From contig NC_008347.1 in assembly GCF_000014745.1 (NCBI RefSeq), positions 2,248,001 through 2,312,000 on the forward strand: a DNA stretch of 64,000 nt. The letters are read 5' to 3'. The notes below the pieces were generated by a model. That model saw only the letters and a program-made list of their open reading frames with translations. It was not told the origin of the DNA and made no database searches. Below are positions 9,341 to 21,668 of the stretch, in pieces; position 1 is the stretch's first letter; each line of letters begins with the position of its first letter. Position numbers and translations under genes: made by a program. Source of the DNA: Maricaulis maris MCS10 (GTDB lineage Bacteria; Pseudomonadota; Alphaproteobacteria; Caulobacterales; Maricaulaceae).

Positions 9341-9931
9341 CTAGTTCAGTGCTTCACCGCTGGGTGTGGTCGGCCTGACCACCGGATCAACGAGCGCGAT
9401 CGCGCTGGCGCCGGTTGTGCGTGCAATGGCCAGCAATTCGGTCAGCGCCTCGACAGGCGCAGTGCCCAGATCGACATGCAACATCTCGTCCTGCAGCGAG
9501 GCGGCGTGGATGAAGCCACCGGTCTGGACACCGGGGGTCACCACTGGCGTGTCTTTCATCATCCCGAACCAGCGATCAAACCAGCGCGTCACGGCTGCCT
9601 CATCCCATTTCGCGCCCTGCAGCTGGACCACCAGCGCGTCCCAGCGGAACGGATGGAGATGAAGATGAACGCCCTCGACTGGTCCGTCCCAGGACTTGAA
9701 AGCCAGCATGTCCTGCAAGCGAAACTCGCGGAATTCCGGCTTGGGCTGGATTTGGGTCGCGAAATCAATGCGGTACAGGTTCCGGATCAGCGATTTGTCA
9801 TGCTGGATCGCGAACGGATGCTCGCTGACGCCCTGGGGAAAATGCTTTTGCATTTCCGGCAGCCACTGGGTGTAGGCCTGTACGAATTTCTCGCGGATCG
9901 GCTCGATCGCCGCGGCGACTGGATCGGTCAT
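9341..9931 (-). CDS. Unknown 196-residue protein inside the dcw cluster
   Basis: I do not recognise this family. The soluble 196-residue product has no signal peptide or membrane helix. It is rich in Trp, Phe, His and Asp, with a mid-protein [15 protein letters not shown] stretch and [11 protein letters not shown]. The clustered His residues could bind metal, but no known metalloenzyme motif is present. Its ATG overlaps the murB stop by four bases and ddl follows 50 bases later, so it is surely expressed with peptidoglycan precursor genes. Codon use looks like that of its neighbours, arguing for a native gene rather than an insertion. Function could be in D-Ala metabolism, precursor synthesis or division; the sequence alone does not say. 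Confidence 0.8.
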
Positions 9932-10871
9932 CCCGCTTGCCCTTCTTGTTTCTGGTCGCCGGAGACCCGGCCGATACGCCGGACTTCCCAGCGCAGCTCG
10001 ATATCATGTTGTTGGCGAACCCGCGCCCGCACGTCTTCGCCGACCTGTTCCAGATCAGCCGCGCTTGCCGTGCCATCATTGATCAGGAAGTTACAATGTT
10101 GCTCGGAAAAATGCGCCCCGCCAACGCGGTAACCGCGCCCGCCGACACTGTCGATCAACTCCCAGGACTTGCGCTGGTTCGGCGTGCCGGGCGGATCGGG
10201 ATTGGCGAAGGTCGAGCCGGAGGTCTTCTCGCGGATCGGCTGCGTTGTCTCGCGCCGCGCCGTGATGGCATTCATCCGCTTGGTGATCGCGTCCGGATCA
10301 TCGGCCTGCCCCTGGAAGACCGCCCCGGTAAAGATCCAGTCCTCAGGCGCCTCGCAATGGCGGTAGCTGTAGGCCAACTCGTCCGGCGAGGCGATGATGC
10401 GGCGTCCCATCCGGTCCAGCGCGATGACCTCGACGACCACGTCGGATGTCTCCTGATCATAGCAGCCGGCATTCATGCGCAGCGCGCCGCCAATCGTGCC
10501 GGGCACACCTACCAGGTATTCCAGCCCGCCAATCCCGGCCTTGGCCGCCGCCTTGGCGACCATCTTGTCGAGCGCTCCGGCCCCGGCACGCAGCCGATAC
10601 CCGTCCAGCGCCTCGGTCTTCGCGAACGCACCCGCCAGACGGATCACCACACCCGGCACCCCGCCATCACGCACCAGCGTGTTCGACCCGGCACCCAGCA
10701 CGGTCACCGGGATCTCGTCCGGCGTCTCCGCCAGGAAGCGGCACAGATCAGACTCGTCGGCCGGGAGGTAAAGCACATCCGCCGGACCACCGACCCGCAA
10801 CCAGGTCAGGCCCTTCAGCGGCGCGGCCTCGATATATTTGCCGCGAACGGTGGGGAGTTGGGCGAGGAGGG

Positions 10872-10875
<4 letters not shown>
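9928..10875 (-). CDS. murB: UDP-N-acetylenolpyruvoylglucosamine reductase MurB
   Basis: FAD enzyme that reduces the enolpyruvyl group to give UDP-MurNAc. The GTG at 10875 overlaps the murC stop (GTGA) and has GGAGG seven bases upstream, giving 315 residues. An upstream ATG at 10914 would extend the protein into murC with no family support. FAD-binding patterns [26 protein letters not shown] and [15 protein letters not shown] are present. The catalytic Ser/Glu region [10 protein letters not shown] is also visible. The short form lacking the type II insertion fits type I/IIb MurB of alphaproteobacteria. Confidence 0.97.
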
Positions 10876-12274
<1,399 letters not shown>

Positions 12275-12278
<4 letters not shown>

Positions 12279-13381
12279 ACGAGAGCTCCGGTGACCAGGC
12301 CATCGACCGCCCGCGCCAGCGCATCGGCGGCATCGGGGCGGCCCAGCGCGCGCGCCGACTGGGCTCGGCTGGCAAGGTCGTCAGGGTTGGACAGACGGGT
12401 TTCGATGAGGGCCGCGATCTTCTGTGCCGTGAACTCGCCCTCATGGACGACATCGCAGGCGACGGCCTGGACGAGACCATCAACATTGGCGGACTGGTGG
12501 TCATCAGCGGCGATCGCCAGCGGGCAGAAGATCGCCGGACGTCCGACGCCTGCCACTTCCGACACGGTCGAGGCGCCGGCCCGGCCGATCACAAGATGGC
12601 TGGCGGCATAGAGCGAACCGACATCTTCAAAGAAGGGTTCGCATTGCGCGGCTATGCCGGCTGCTTGATAGGTTTCGCGTGCCATGGGGAGGGATTCCTC
12701 GCGGGTCTGTTGGACCACATCAAGGCGGGATCGCAGCTTTTCCGGGACCATCGCCAGTGCCTGCGGCACGGTTTCCGACAGGATGCGCGCGCCCAGGGAT
12801 CCGCCAAGGACAAGGATGTTCAGCCGACCATCGGCGTCAATTGCCGGATAGCCGGCATCCCGCGCGGCGAGGATGGGGGCGCGCAGCGGGTTGCCGGTCA
12901 GGATGTGACGTTTCTTCGCCTTGGCCGGCAGGCGGTCGAGGCGCTCGAACCCCGAGGCCACAAAGCCGGCCTTGGCGGCAAAGACGCGATTGACCCGGCC
13001 CAGCACGGCGTTTTGTTCATGGATGGCGAAGGCAATGCCCATCGAACGGGCGACCGCCAGGGCCGGAAAGGCCGGATAGCCACCAAAACCGGCGATCACG
13101 TCCGGCTTCCACTTGCCGACAATCGAGCGCGCCTGGGCAAAGCCCTGGGTCAGTTCGAGCGCGGCCCTGGCCAGCTTGAGCGGGTTCTTCGTCGACGGGC
13201 TGGCGGCATGGATCTCGTCAACCGCGACGGCCGGAAAGTCGGTCGCGTGGCGCAGGCCGCGGGCATCGGTGACCAGACGCACCTGCCAGCCGCGCGCGAT
13301 CAGGGCTTCCGCCGCCGCGCGCGCGGGAAACATGTGCCCACCGGTTCCGCCGGCGGCAATCAGGCAACGGCGCGGTGTCAT
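12275..13381 (-). CDS. murG: Undecaprenyldiphospho-muramoylpentapeptide GlcNAc transferase MurG
   Basis: GT28 glycosyltransferase that converts lipid I to lipid II at the inner face of the membrane. The 368-residue product has the N-terminal loop [12 protein letters not shown], the mid-domain [20 protein letters not shown], and the UDP-GlcNAc site [13 protein letters not shown]. The ATG overlaps the ftsW stop by four bases. No truncation or unusual feature is seen. Confidence 0.98.
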
Positions 13382-14505
13382 GCGGAGAAGCGCGGTGTGT
13401 AGGCGCCGGGTCGGCGACGGGTGAAGGCCAGCAGGAGGCCGGCACCGAATGCAAGGGCGAGCATGGACGAACCTCCATAGGAGACGAAAGGCAATGTCAT
13501 GCCCTTGGGTGGAATGAGGTTCAAGTTTACGGCGATATTGACCAGGCTTTGCAGTCCGAATTGCAGCGCAAGTCCAGCGACCGCCAACTGCGCGAACCCG
13601 TTTTGCAGCCGCATCACCTGCATCCAGGCCCGCGTCACCAGGATGGCAAACAGGCCGATGATCGACAGCGAGGCCATCAGGCCGAACTCCTCAGCCGCAA
13701 CCGAGAAGATGAAATCGGTATGAGCGTCTGGCAGGAGATGCTTCACCTCGCCCTCGCCGGGCCCGACCCCGGCAATGCCGCCGCGCGAGATGGCCTCGGT
13801 CGCCCGGTCGATCTGATAGGTGTCACCACTTTCCGGATTAAGGAAACGATCCACCCGCGAAGCGATGTGCGGGAAGGTGAAATAGGCGAGCGTCGATCCT
13901 GACGCCGCCAAACCGCCCAACACCGCCACCCAGATCCAGGACAGGCCCGAGGCAAAGAAGATGCCGCCAAAGCACAGGGTCAACAGGACGGACTGACCAA
14001 AGTCAGGCTGCAACATCAACAGGCCGATCGCGACGGCGAACAGGCCGAAGGCGATGATCCGGCCCGGCACCGGCGCGCCGCGCTTTTCTTCGGAGAACAA
14101 CCAGGCCGCCGTGACCAGCAAGGCCGGTTTGAGAAATTCCGACGGCTGAAGCGAGAACGGTCCGAAACGCAACCAGCGTGTCGCCCCCTTGACCTCATGA
14201 CCGATGAACAGGGTTGCCGCCATCAGGATGAATGCGCCCATCAATGCGATCACGGCCAACCGTCGCGCGCCCTTGGGCGACAGCGCCGAGATGGCCAGCA
14301 AGGAGATCAGGCTGAGGCCGGCAAAGACGCTCTGGCGATACAGGAAGTAAAACGGGTCATCGAGGCCAAGCCGTTCGGCGGCTGCCGGACTGGCCGCCAT
14401 CGACAGGACAAGCCCGGTCGTGACCAGGGCAATGACGACGAACAAGAGGGTACGGTCGATACCGCGCCACCACATGCCCAGTGCCCGCGGGAAAGCCTGG
14501 ATCAC
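13378..14505 (-). CDS. ftsW: Septal peptidoglycan polymerase FtsW
   Basis: SEDS-family glycosyltransferase that works with FtsI at the septum. The 375-residue product has about ten hydrophobic segments. SEDS signatures are RWLRFGPFSLQPSEFLKPAL and the late loop PPKGMTLPFVSYGGSSM. The cytoplasmic N-terminus is short. It lies between murD and murG with four-base overlaps at both ends. RodA is the other family member, but the dcw position and the N-terminus favour FtsW. Confidence 0.97.
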   Translation of the reverse strand: MIQAFPRALGMWWRGIDRTLLFVVIALVTTGLVLSMAASPAAAERLGLDDPFYFLYRQSVFAGLSLISLLAISALSPKGARRLAVIALMGAFILMAATLFIGHEVKGATRWLRFGPFSLQPSEFLKPALLVTAAWLFSEEKRGAPVPGRIIAFGLFAVAIGLLMLQPDFGQSVLLTLCFGGIFFASGLSWIWVAVLGGLAASGSTLAYFTFPHIASRVDRFLNPESGDTYQIDRATEAISRGGIAGVGPGEGEVKHLLPDAHTDFIFSVAAEEFGLMASLSIIGLFAILVTRAWMQVMRLQNGFAQLAVAGLALQFGLQSLVNIAVNLNLIPPKGMTLPFVSYGGSSMLALAFGAGLLLAFTRRRPGAYTPRFSA

Positions 14506-15926
14506 GCAACGCCCTCCGGTGCATGGCCCTGCGCGACACGGTCATTGACCAGCGTGCGGAACATGTCGCCGCGTGCCTCATAGCTGGCGAACTGGTCAAA
14601 GGAGGCCGCCGCTGGAGACAGGAGAATGACCTGTCCGCTTCCACCTTCGGCCAGGGCATCGCGCGTGGCGGCGGCAATAGCGCCGGCCAGGTCGCCGCAG
14701 GATTCATTCGGCAGTTCGCCGTCAAGTTCGCGGCCGAAACTCTCACTGGCCTCGCCGATCAGATAAGCCTTGGCGACGCGATGGAATTGCGGCTTCGCGG
14801 CGCTCAAACCACCCGCCTTGGCCCGTCCACCAATGATCCAGCGGACACGTTCATAACAACCCAGTGCCTGCACGGCGGCTTCGGCATTGGTGGCCTTGGA
14901 ATCATTGACATAAGTGACGCCATTAATCGTGGCGACGCGCTCCTGGCGATGCGGCAGGCCGGGAAAGGTGGTGATCGCATCGGCCGCGGCACGACCGGCG
15001 ACGCCCAAGGCCCGAACCGTCGCCAGGGCCGCCGCCGCATTCTGGGCGTTGTGTCGGCCCGGCAGCGTTGGCACTTTCGCCAGATCAACAATTGGATGGG
15101 AGGCGCAGTCCAGCGCGTCATAAACCCGGTCGCCCAGCGCATAGACGCCGCGTGCGAACACCCGTCCGGCCGAGATCGGAATGACTTCCTCCTCACGGCG
15201 CTGCCGGCGCAAGGCCGAATAATAGGCCGAGGTCGTATTGTCATCGATGCCGACGACCGCCAGGCCACCGGGCTTCTGCATCTCGAACAGGCGCTTCTTG
15301 GCGCGAAAATAGCCGTCGAAATCACCGTGCCGGTCGATATGGTCAGGCGTAACATTCAACAGAACCGCGACATCACAGGCCAGCGTATGCGTCAGATCGA
15401 GCTGGTAGGAAGACAGTTCGAGAACGTAATAACTGCCCGGACGCGGCGGCGACTGGGCCAGGATGGCGTCACCGATATTACCCCCGACCACGACATTGCG
15501 ACCGGTTGCGCGCAGGATATGCCCGATCAGCGCGGTCGTGGTCGATTTGCCATTGGTGCCGGTGATGCCGATTACCTTTGGTCGCCGCTTTTCGGGCAGG
15601 TCCGCCAATGCCTGGGCAAACAACTCGATATCACCGATCACCGGCGCTTCAACAGCCCGGGCCAGTTCGACCATGTGGTGCGGTTTCGGATGGGTCAGCG
15701 GAATTCCCGGCGACAGGATCAAGGCGGCAATGTCGCCCCAGTCACGTCGGTTGAGATCGTCCAGCGTCAGGCCTTCGGCAGCCGCGCGCGCACGCGAGGG
15801 CTCGGCATCGTCCCAGCACGAAACTGTTGCGCCGCCTGCCTCCAGTGCCTTTGCCGTGGCTATGCCTGTGCGCCCCAATCCGAACACAGCCACACGGCGG
15901 CCTTCATATGCGTGGATCGGGATCAT
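14502..15926 (-). CDS. murD: UDP-N-acetylmuramoyl-L-alanine--D-glutamate ligase MurD
   Basis: Second Mur ligase; adds D-Glu to UDP-MurNAc-L-Ala. The 474-residue product carries the N-terminal VFGLGRTGIAT motif, the P-loop ITGTNGKSTTTALI, the central ELSSYQLD that is diagnostic of MurD, and the C-terminal NDSKATNAEA block. It begins 11 bases after mraY and overlaps ftsW by four bases. Confidence 0.98.
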   Translation of the reverse strand: MIPIHAYEGRRVAVFGLGRTGIATAKALEAGGATVSCWDDAEPSRARAAAEGLTLDDLNRRDWGDIAALILSPGIPLTHPKPHHMVELARAVEAPVIGDIELFAQALADLPEKRRPKVIGITGTNGKSTTTALIGHILRATGRNVVVGGNIGDAILAQSPPRPGSYYVLELSSYQLDLTHTLACDVAVLLNVTPDHIDRHGDFDGYFRAKKRLFEMQKPGGLAVVGIDDNTTSAYYSALRRQRREEEVIPISAGRVFARGVYALGDRVYDALDCASHPIVDLAKVPTLPGRHNAQNAAAALATVRALGVAGRAAADAITTFPGLPHRQERVATINGVTYVNDSKATNAEAAVQALGCYERVRWIIGGRAKAGGLSAAKPQFHRVAKAYLIGEASESFGRELDGELPNESCGDLAGAIAAATRDALAEGGSGQVILLSPAAASFDQFASYEARGDMFRTLVNDRVAQGHAPEGVA

Positions 15927-15937
15927 GGAGACCTATC

Positions 15938-17041
15938 CTAGCGCAATTTCAGGGTGGCGAGTCCAATTAATGCGAGGATCACCGCAATAATCCAGAAGCG
16001 GATGACGATGGTCGGTTCGGCCCATCCCTTCTTCTCGAAATGGTGGTGGATCGGCGCCATCCGGAAAACCCGTTTGCCGAAGAGTTTGAAACTGGCGACC
16101 TGAACCATCACCGAGACCAGTTCCAGCACGAACAGGCCGCCTACAATGGCGAGGACGAGCTCGTGCTTGATGGCCACGGCAATCGTTCCCAGCGCGCCGC
16201 CCAGCGACAGCGATCCGGTATCGCCCATGAAGACCATGGCTGGCGGCGCATTCCACCACAAAAAGCCGATCCCGGCACCGATCAGGGCGCCGCAGAAGAT
16301 CAGGATTTCGCCCGCCCCGGCCGTGTAGTGGACCTGCAGGTATTCAGCGAAATCAACGCGTCCGACGACATAGGCGATCACGCCGAAAGTCGCGGCAGCG
16401 ATCATCACTGGCACGATGGCCAGACCGTCGAGACCGTCCGTCATGTTCACGGCATTGCCCGACCCGACGATGACGACACAACCGAAGACGAAAAAGAGCG
16501 GCCCGATATTGATCATCAGGTCCTTGAAGAAAGGCACGGCGATGGAGGTTTCGATGCCCGGTTCGACACCCAGTGAGCGGGCAGTATGGGTCGCCCAGAC
16601 CACAGCGATCAACGCAATGGCGAACTCGCCCACCAGTTTGAACCGGCCGCCGAAACCGGCAGTCGTCTGCTTGGTGACCTTGAGATAGTCATCAATGAAA
16701 CCGATCACGCCGAAGCCCGCGGTGACGAAAATCACGATCCACACATAGGCATTGGTCAGATCGGCCCAGAGCAACGTCCCGACCATCACGCCGAGCAGGA
16801 TCAGAAAACCGCCCATGGTCGGCGTCCCGGCCTTCTCGACCACATGGCGCTCGATACCCTCGGCGCGGATCGGTTGGCCCTTGCCCTGCTTGCGACGCAG
16901 CCAGCCAATCATCGGCTTTCCGAAGACAAAGGCGATCAGCATCGCCGTCATCAGGGCACCGCCCGTCCGGAAGGTGATGTAGCGGAACAGGTTGGCCAGC
17001 TGAAAATCGTCAGCCAGCGGCGCGAACAACAAATAAAGCAT
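15938..17041 (-). CDS. mraY: Phospho-N-acetylmuramoyl-pentapeptide transferase MraY
   Basis: Polytopic membrane enzyme that transfers phospho-MurNAc-pentapeptide to undecaprenyl phosphate, giving lipid I. The 367-residue product shows around ten hydrophobic segments. The MraY motifs are [15 protein letters not shown] (catalytic Asp pair), [25 protein letters not shown] and the His-rich loop [13 protein letters not shown]. It starts 7 bases after murF, so it belongs to the same transcript. Confidence 0.98.
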   Translation of the reverse strand: MLYLLFAPLADDFQLANLFRYITFRTGGALMTAMLIAFVFGKPMIGWLRRKQGKGQPIRAEGIERHVVEKAGTPTMGGFLILLGVMVGTLLWADLTNAYVWIVIFVTAGFGVIGFIDDYLKVTKQTTAGFGGRFKLVGEFAIALIAVVWATHTARSLGVEPGIETSIAVPFFKDLMINIGPLFFVFGCVVIVGSGNAVNMTDGLDGLAIVPVMIAAATFGVIAYVVGRVDFAEYLQVHYTAGAGEILIFCGALIGAGIGFLWWNAPPAMVFMGDTGSLSLGGALGTIAVAIKHELVLAIVGGLFVLELVSVMVQVASFKLFGKRVFRMAPIHHHFEKKGWAEPTIVIRFWIIAVILALIGLATLKLR

Positions 17042-17048
17042 GGGCGGA

Positions 17049-18473
17049 TCAGGCCTCCGTCAATCCGAGTGCGGTACCGTCGAGGAGAACCGAGGCAATC
17101 TTGTGGAGGCCGGAACCATTGGAGCCCTTGATGAGCACCACATCCCCCGAACGCACCAATGATTTGACCTGTTCCAACCCCCCGGCCGCATCCTGCGCAT
17201 AGCCCGCGCGAACAGTCTTGGGCAAGGCGTCATGCAGATGCTTCATGCGACGACCGCAAGTCAGAACCGAGTCGACACCGGCGGCAGCGAGATGATCGGC
17301 CAGCTCCGCGTGCAGGCGGTCCTCGTCCGGGCCGAGCTCGAGCATGTCGCCCAGCACTGCGATACGGCGACCGTCGGGACCGGGATCGGCAGCCCCGAGC
17401 GCGGCAATCGCCGCGGCCATCGAGACCGGGTTTGCGTTGTAGGCATCGTCGAGCAGCGTGAAAGCGCCGCCGTCGGGCAAGGCGATCCGTGCGGCACGGC
17501 CGCGGCCCGGTTCGGCACCGACGTCAGACAGTGCTTCGGCCACATCGCGAGCATCCAGTCCGGCTCCGGCCGCCGCCGCGAAGATCGCACCGGCATTCCA
17601 GGCCCAGTGGGCACCGGTTGCGGCCAGACGGAAGGGCGCGCGGACGCCCAGCACATTGGCGACACCCCGTGACCCGTCCAGCCCGGTTTCAAACTCCTCG
17701 ATCCGGATAGCCGCCGAAGCGGACGTGCCGAAATCCAGCAGGAAGGCCGCGCAGGAATGTCGGGCATGGCGGGCGATGCGTTCGGCCAGCGGATCATCGG
17801 ACGGGTAGATGGCGACTCCGTCCTGCTCCAACCCGTCGAAAATTTCCGACTTGGCGTCGGCGATGGCCTCCACAGAGCCGAGATGTTCCAGATGGGCCGG
17901 GGCGATCCGGGTGATCAACGCCACATGGGGGCGGACCAGCGAGGACAGGTCGCGGATTTCGCCGGCATGGTTCATGCCCAGCTCGAATACCGCCCGCCCG
18001 GTGTCGCGCGGCATGCGCGCCAGGGTCAGCGGGACACCCCAGTGATTATTGTAGGATTTGACGCTCCAATGCGCCGGGCCGGAGGACCGGAAGACGGCAG
18101 CCAGGGCCTCCTTGACGCTGGTCTTGCCGACACTGCCGGTCACTGCGACGCGGATCGCGTCGGATCGGTCACGGGCGGCTGCACCGAGGGCTCGCAGGCC
18201 TTCCAGCGCGTCCTTGACCATAAGCGCCGGCTCGACCCCGGTGTCACCGCGCTCGACCAGGCAGGCCGAAGCGCCCTTCTCCATCGCGGCCGCCACGAAA
18301 TCATGCCCGTCGCGAGCGTCCTGAAGGGCCACGAAAAGGTCGCCGGGTTGCAGCGTGCGGGTATCGATCGAAATTCCGCTGACGGTCCAGCCGGGTTCCC
18401 CAATCAGCATGCCGCCGGTTGCAGCCATGGCCTGCCCGGACGTCCACAGCGGGTTCGCGCTTGCCTCAGACAT
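17049..18473 (-). CDS. murF: UDP-MurNAc-tripeptide--D-alanyl-D-alanine ligase MurF
   Basis: Last cytoplasmic Mur ligase; joins the D-Ala-D-Ala made by Ddl to UDP-MurNAc-tripeptide. The ATG at 18473 overlaps murE by 8 bases and has AGGGAGG six bases upstream, giving 474 residues. The longer upstream open frame reads through murE and is not credible. Motifs: [16 protein letters not shown] at the N-terminal domain, P-loop [12 protein letters not shown], and the [13 protein letters not shown] block typical of MurF. Confidence 0.97.
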   Translation of the reverse strand: MSEASANPLWTSGQAMAATGGMLIGEPGWTVSGISIDTRTLQPGDLFVALQDARDGHDFVAAAMEKGASACLVERGDTGVEPALMVKDALEGLRALGAAARDRSDAIRVAVTGSVGKTSVKEALAAVFRSSGPAHWSVKSYNNHWGVPLTLARMPRDTGRAVFELGMNHAGEIRDLSSLVRPHVALITRIAPAHLEHLGSVEAIADAKSEIFDGLEQDGVAIYPSDDPLAERIARHARHSCAAFLLDFGTSASAAIRIEEFETGLDGSRGVANVLGVRAPFRLAATGAHWAWNAGAIFAAAAGAGLDARDVAEALSDVGAEPGRGRAARIALPDGGAFTLLDDAYNANPVSMAAAIAALGAADPGPDGRRIAVLGDMLELGPDEDRLHAELADHLAAAGVDSVLTCGRRMKHLHDALPKTVRAGYAQDAAGGLEQVKSLVRSGDVVLIKGSNGSGLHKIASVLLDGTALGLTEA

Positions 18474-19917
18474 TGGCGGCCTCCCTGGCGACCAGAGCCG
18501 CCCGGCCCTGCTCGCGGTCGTCGAATGGATGCACGATATCGCCGACGGTCTGTCCGGTTTCATGCCCCTTGCCGGCAATCAGCAGACAGTCACCGGCCTT
18601 CAGCATCGCGACCCCGTGCCGGATCGCCTGGGCCCGGTCGGCGATTTCTTCGGCCCGCGGACACCCTTTCAGAACCGCCTTGCGGATGGCGGCCGGATCT
18701 TCGGAACGCGGATTGTCATCGGTGACGATGACATGATCGGCCTGGTTGGCCGCGATGACGCCCATCTTGGCCCGTTTCGAGGCGTCGCGATCTCCACCGC
18801 AGCCAAAGATGACGATCACGCGCCCGCGTGTGTGGGGGCGTGCGGCGCGCAGCAATTTGTCGAGCCCGTCCGGGGTATGGGCATAGTCCACCAGCACCGG
18901 CGCTCCGGCTGCGGTTTCCCCGACTTTCTCGAGACGCCCCGGCACACCGGCCAAACCCTTGAGGGTATCAAGGACGCTGGCCTCAGCCACGCCGTCCGAC
19001 AGGGCAATGGCCGCGGCGCCGAGCGCGTTGAGGATCTGGAACTCACCGACCAGCGGGATGTCCAGCGCATGCTCGCGCCCCTTCCAGGCAAAGATAACGC
19101 TCTGGCTGGCCGCACGAGGGGTGATTTCCCGGATCGCCAGATCGCTGCCGCGCCAACCCATGGTGAGAACTTCGAGGCCGCGTTCGCGAGCGGAGGCGGC
19201 CATCTTGCCACCCCACTCGCTATCGACATTGATCACGGCCCGACCATCGGCCGGCAGGCGCTCGGTGAACAGTTTCAGTTTGGATGCGAAGTAGTCGGCG
19301 AAATCGGGATGATAGTCGAGATGGTCCTGAGTCAGATTGGTGAAAGCACCGACCTGCAGGCGCACACCGTCCATCCGGTGTTGCTTGAGGCCATGGCTGG
19401 ACGCCTCCATGCCCAGATGGGTCACGCCCTCACCGGCCAACCGGTCCAGCGCCGCCTGCAAGGCGACGGCATCCGGGGTCGTATAGCCGGTCACCTCGAC
19501 CGAATTGCCGCGGGTCACGCCGAGCGTGCCGAGGCAGGCCGCCTCGATACCGGCACCGGCCCAGATCTGGCGCAGGAATTCCACGGTCGAGCTTTTGCCA
19601 TTGGTACCCGTGATGGCGACGATGTGCCCGGGTTGGCGCGGATAGAAGCGTGCCGCCATCCGCGCCAGCAAGGCGGCGGGTTCGGGAACGGCGATCACCG
19701 GGACCGGCGCCTCGACCGGCTCATCGGTCAGGATGACGGATGCCCCGGCGGTCAGCGCTTTGGGGATGAAATCCCGGCCATGCACCTTGACGCCCGGCAG
19801 GGCCGCAAAGACGAAACCCGGCTCGACCTTGCGACTGTCCAGCGTCAGGCCGCGCACGGTCTGTTCGCCGCCTTCAACAACCAGGCCTTCATCGAGCAAC
19901 AGGTCATTCAATGTCAC
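18466..19917 (-). CDS. murE: UDP-MurNAc-L-Ala-D-Glu--meso-diaminopimelate ligase MurE
   Basis: Third Mur ligase. The 483-residue product has the N-terminal LTLDSRKVEPGFVFAAL motif, P-loop ITGTNGKSST, and the ASSHGL substrate loop. The DNPR motif in VTDDNPRSEDP marks specificity for meso-diaminopimelate rather than lysine, so the peptidoglycan is of the usual Gram-negative type. It overlaps ftsI by four bases and murF by eight. Confidence 0.98.
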   Translation of the reverse strand: MTLNDLLLDEGLVVEGGEQTVRGLTLDSRKVEPGFVFAALPGVKVHGRDFIPKALTAGASVILTDEPVEAPVPVIAVPEPAALLARMAARFYPRQPGHIVAITGTNGKSSTVEFLRQIWAGAGIEAACLGTLGVTRGNSVEVTGYTTPDAVALQAALDRLAGEGVTHLGMEASSHGLKQHRMDGVRLQVGAFTNLTQDHLDYHPDFADYFASKLKLFTERLPADGRAVINVDSEWGGKMAASARERGLEVLTMGWRGSDLAIREITPRAASQSVIFAWKGREHALDIPLVGEFQILNALGAAAIALSDGVAEASVLDTLKGLAGVPGRLEKVGETAAGAPVLVDYAHTPDGLDKLLRAARPHTRGRVIVIFGCGGDRDASKRAKMGVIAANQADHVIVTDDNPRSEDPAAIRKAVLKGCPRAEEIADRAQAIRHGVAMLKAGDCLLIAGKGHETGQTVGDIVHPFDDREQGRAALVAREAANV

Positions 19918-21668
19918 GGGATCAACTCCGGCATCAGCGCAGCGCGGACCATCGCCGTGCGGGCATCCGGATCCTCATTGGACCGTTCGACGCCAAGGAT
20001 GGGGGCGATCCGCGCCACAATCTCTCCCACCGCTGGAGCTGCAACGCGACCACCGGTCGGACGAAGATAGGTCGGTTCGGGCATTTGCGGCTCATCCAGC
20101 AGCACAAGGATCGCATATTGCGGATCATTGGCCGGGAAAACCGCCGAAAATGAGGAAATCAGCGCTGAAGTGTCATAGCCACCGCGCGACGGTTTGTCGG
20201 CCGTTCCGGTCTTTCCGGCAACCAGATAGCCGACGGCCTCGGCATTGCCGCCTGTTCCGCCCACCACATTCTCACGCATCAGCGCCAGCACGTCGCGGGC
20301 GACATCCGAGCGCATCACGCGCTCGCCCAGAATGGTCTCGTCAGCAGCCACGGGCAGCAGGGTCGGCGGCACATAAACGCCGTCATTGGCGATGGCGGCA
20401 AAAGCCGCAATGGTCGCGATCGGGCTGACCGCGATGCCGTGGCCATAGGAAATGGTCACGGTTTCGGTCGGCCCCCAATTGCGCGGCAGCAAAGGGTCAG
20501 CGCTTTCGGCCAGCTCGATCGGCGCGCGCTCTAGCAGGCGCAAATCACCCATGAAACCGCGCTGGGCCTCGGCACCGACTTCAAGGGCCATGTGCCCGGA
20601 GCCGATATTGGAAGAGTGGGTGAATATCTCCGGCACGGTCAGCCAGCGCTCCTCGCCATGATAGTCGGAGATCCGGTAACCGCCGACATCAAGCGGTGCG
20701 CGCGCATCATAACGGCTTTCCAGCGTCGCGGTTTGTTCCTCCAGCGCGACGGCGACCGTGAAGGCCTTGAAGGTCGAGCCCATTTCGTAGACCGACTGGG
20801 CGGCACGGTTGAGCCGTTCACCCGGACTGGCATCGGAGGGACGGTTGGGATCGAAGTCGGGCAATGACACCATGCCGAGGATTTCGCCGGTGCGGACATT
20901 CATCACGATCCCGGTCGCTGCCAGGGCGCGGTATTCGGTCATGGTCGCGCGCAGGACTTCATCGACATGGAACTGAACCGCCATGTCGATCGACAGGGCG
21001 ACGGGACGGCCATCACCGGCCATCAGCGCCCCGTCGAAGGCGCGCTCGGCCCCGGCCAGACCGTCCATGTCGCGATTGGTGTAGCCGACCACATGCGAGG
21101 CCAGGCGACCACGCGGATAGACGCGGCGTGGCTCGGTACGAAACTCCAGTCCTGGCAAGCCAAGGGCAAACACGGCCTGGCGCTGGCGCGGTGTCAGATT
21201 GCGGCGGACCCAGACAAAGCGGCGGCGGGAGCCCAGATCTTCGGTCAGGCCTTCAACATCAACGTCCGGCAGGACGGTGGCGAGCATTTCAGCTGTTTCG
21301 GCGGCATCCCAGACCAGGGCCGGATCGGCATAGAGCGAGTGGGTTTCCAGCGTCGTGGCCAGCACCTGCCCGGTGCGATCGAACAGATCACCACGATTAT
21401 GCGCCTCGGCCACTTGCCGGGCCGGCGCCGCATCGGCAGGTCCGGTTATGGCGAGCTCGACCGCGCGACCGGCGAGAACGGCAAAACCGAGTGCCAGCGA
21501 CAGGCCCATCACACGCAAACGCCCGCGCGAGGCGTCCATCGCGCGGGTTTCATCACTCTCGATCCGCAGCAGGCGGGACATGTCCGCCGGCGCGGCCTCG
21601 GCCAGCGGTGGCGGCGCAAGCGTGCGGGCTTCAGAGGATATCTGTTTGCGGAATGGCCACAGACGCAT
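19914..21668 (-). CDS. ftsI: Peptidoglycan D,D-transpeptidase FtsI (PBP3)
   Basis: Septum-specific class B penicillin-binding protein, anchored by one N-terminal segment (about residues 53-75) with the catalytic domain in the periplasm. The 584-residue product has the three active-site motifs: STFK in YEMGSTFKAF, the SSN triad in THSSNIGS, and KTGT in VAGKTGTADK. An N-terminal pedestal domain with RYYPRGRLASHV-like sequence precedes them. Its start is one base from the ftsL stop. It is the partner of FtsW, also in this cluster. Confidence 0.97.
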   Translation of the reverse strand: MRLWPFRKQISSEARTLAPPPLAEAAPADMSRLLRIESDETRAMDASRGRLRVMGLSLALGFAVLAGRAVELAITGPADAAPARQVAEAHNRGDLFDRTGQVLATTLETHSLYADPALVWDAAETAEMLATVLPDVDVEGLTEDLGSRRRFVWVRRNLTPRQRQAVFALGLPGLEFRTEPRRVYPRGRLASHVVGYTNRDMDGLAGAERAFDGALMAGDGRPVALSIDMAVQFHVDEVLRATMTEYRALAATGIVMNVRTGEILGMVSLPDFDPNRPSDASPGERLNRAAQSVYEMGSTFKAFTVAVALEEQTATLESRYDARAPLDVGGYRISDYHGEERWLTVPEIFTHSSNIGSGHMALEVGAEAQRGFMGDLRLLERAPIELAESADPLLPRNWGPTETVTISYGHGIAVSPIATIAAFAAIANDGVYVPPTLLPVAADETILGERVMRSDVARDVLALMRENVVGGTGGNAEAVGYLVAGKTGTADKPSRGGYDTSALISSFSAVFPANDPQYAILVLLDEPQMPEPTYLRPTGGRVAAPAVGEIVARIAPILGVERSNEDPDARTAMVRAALMPELIP

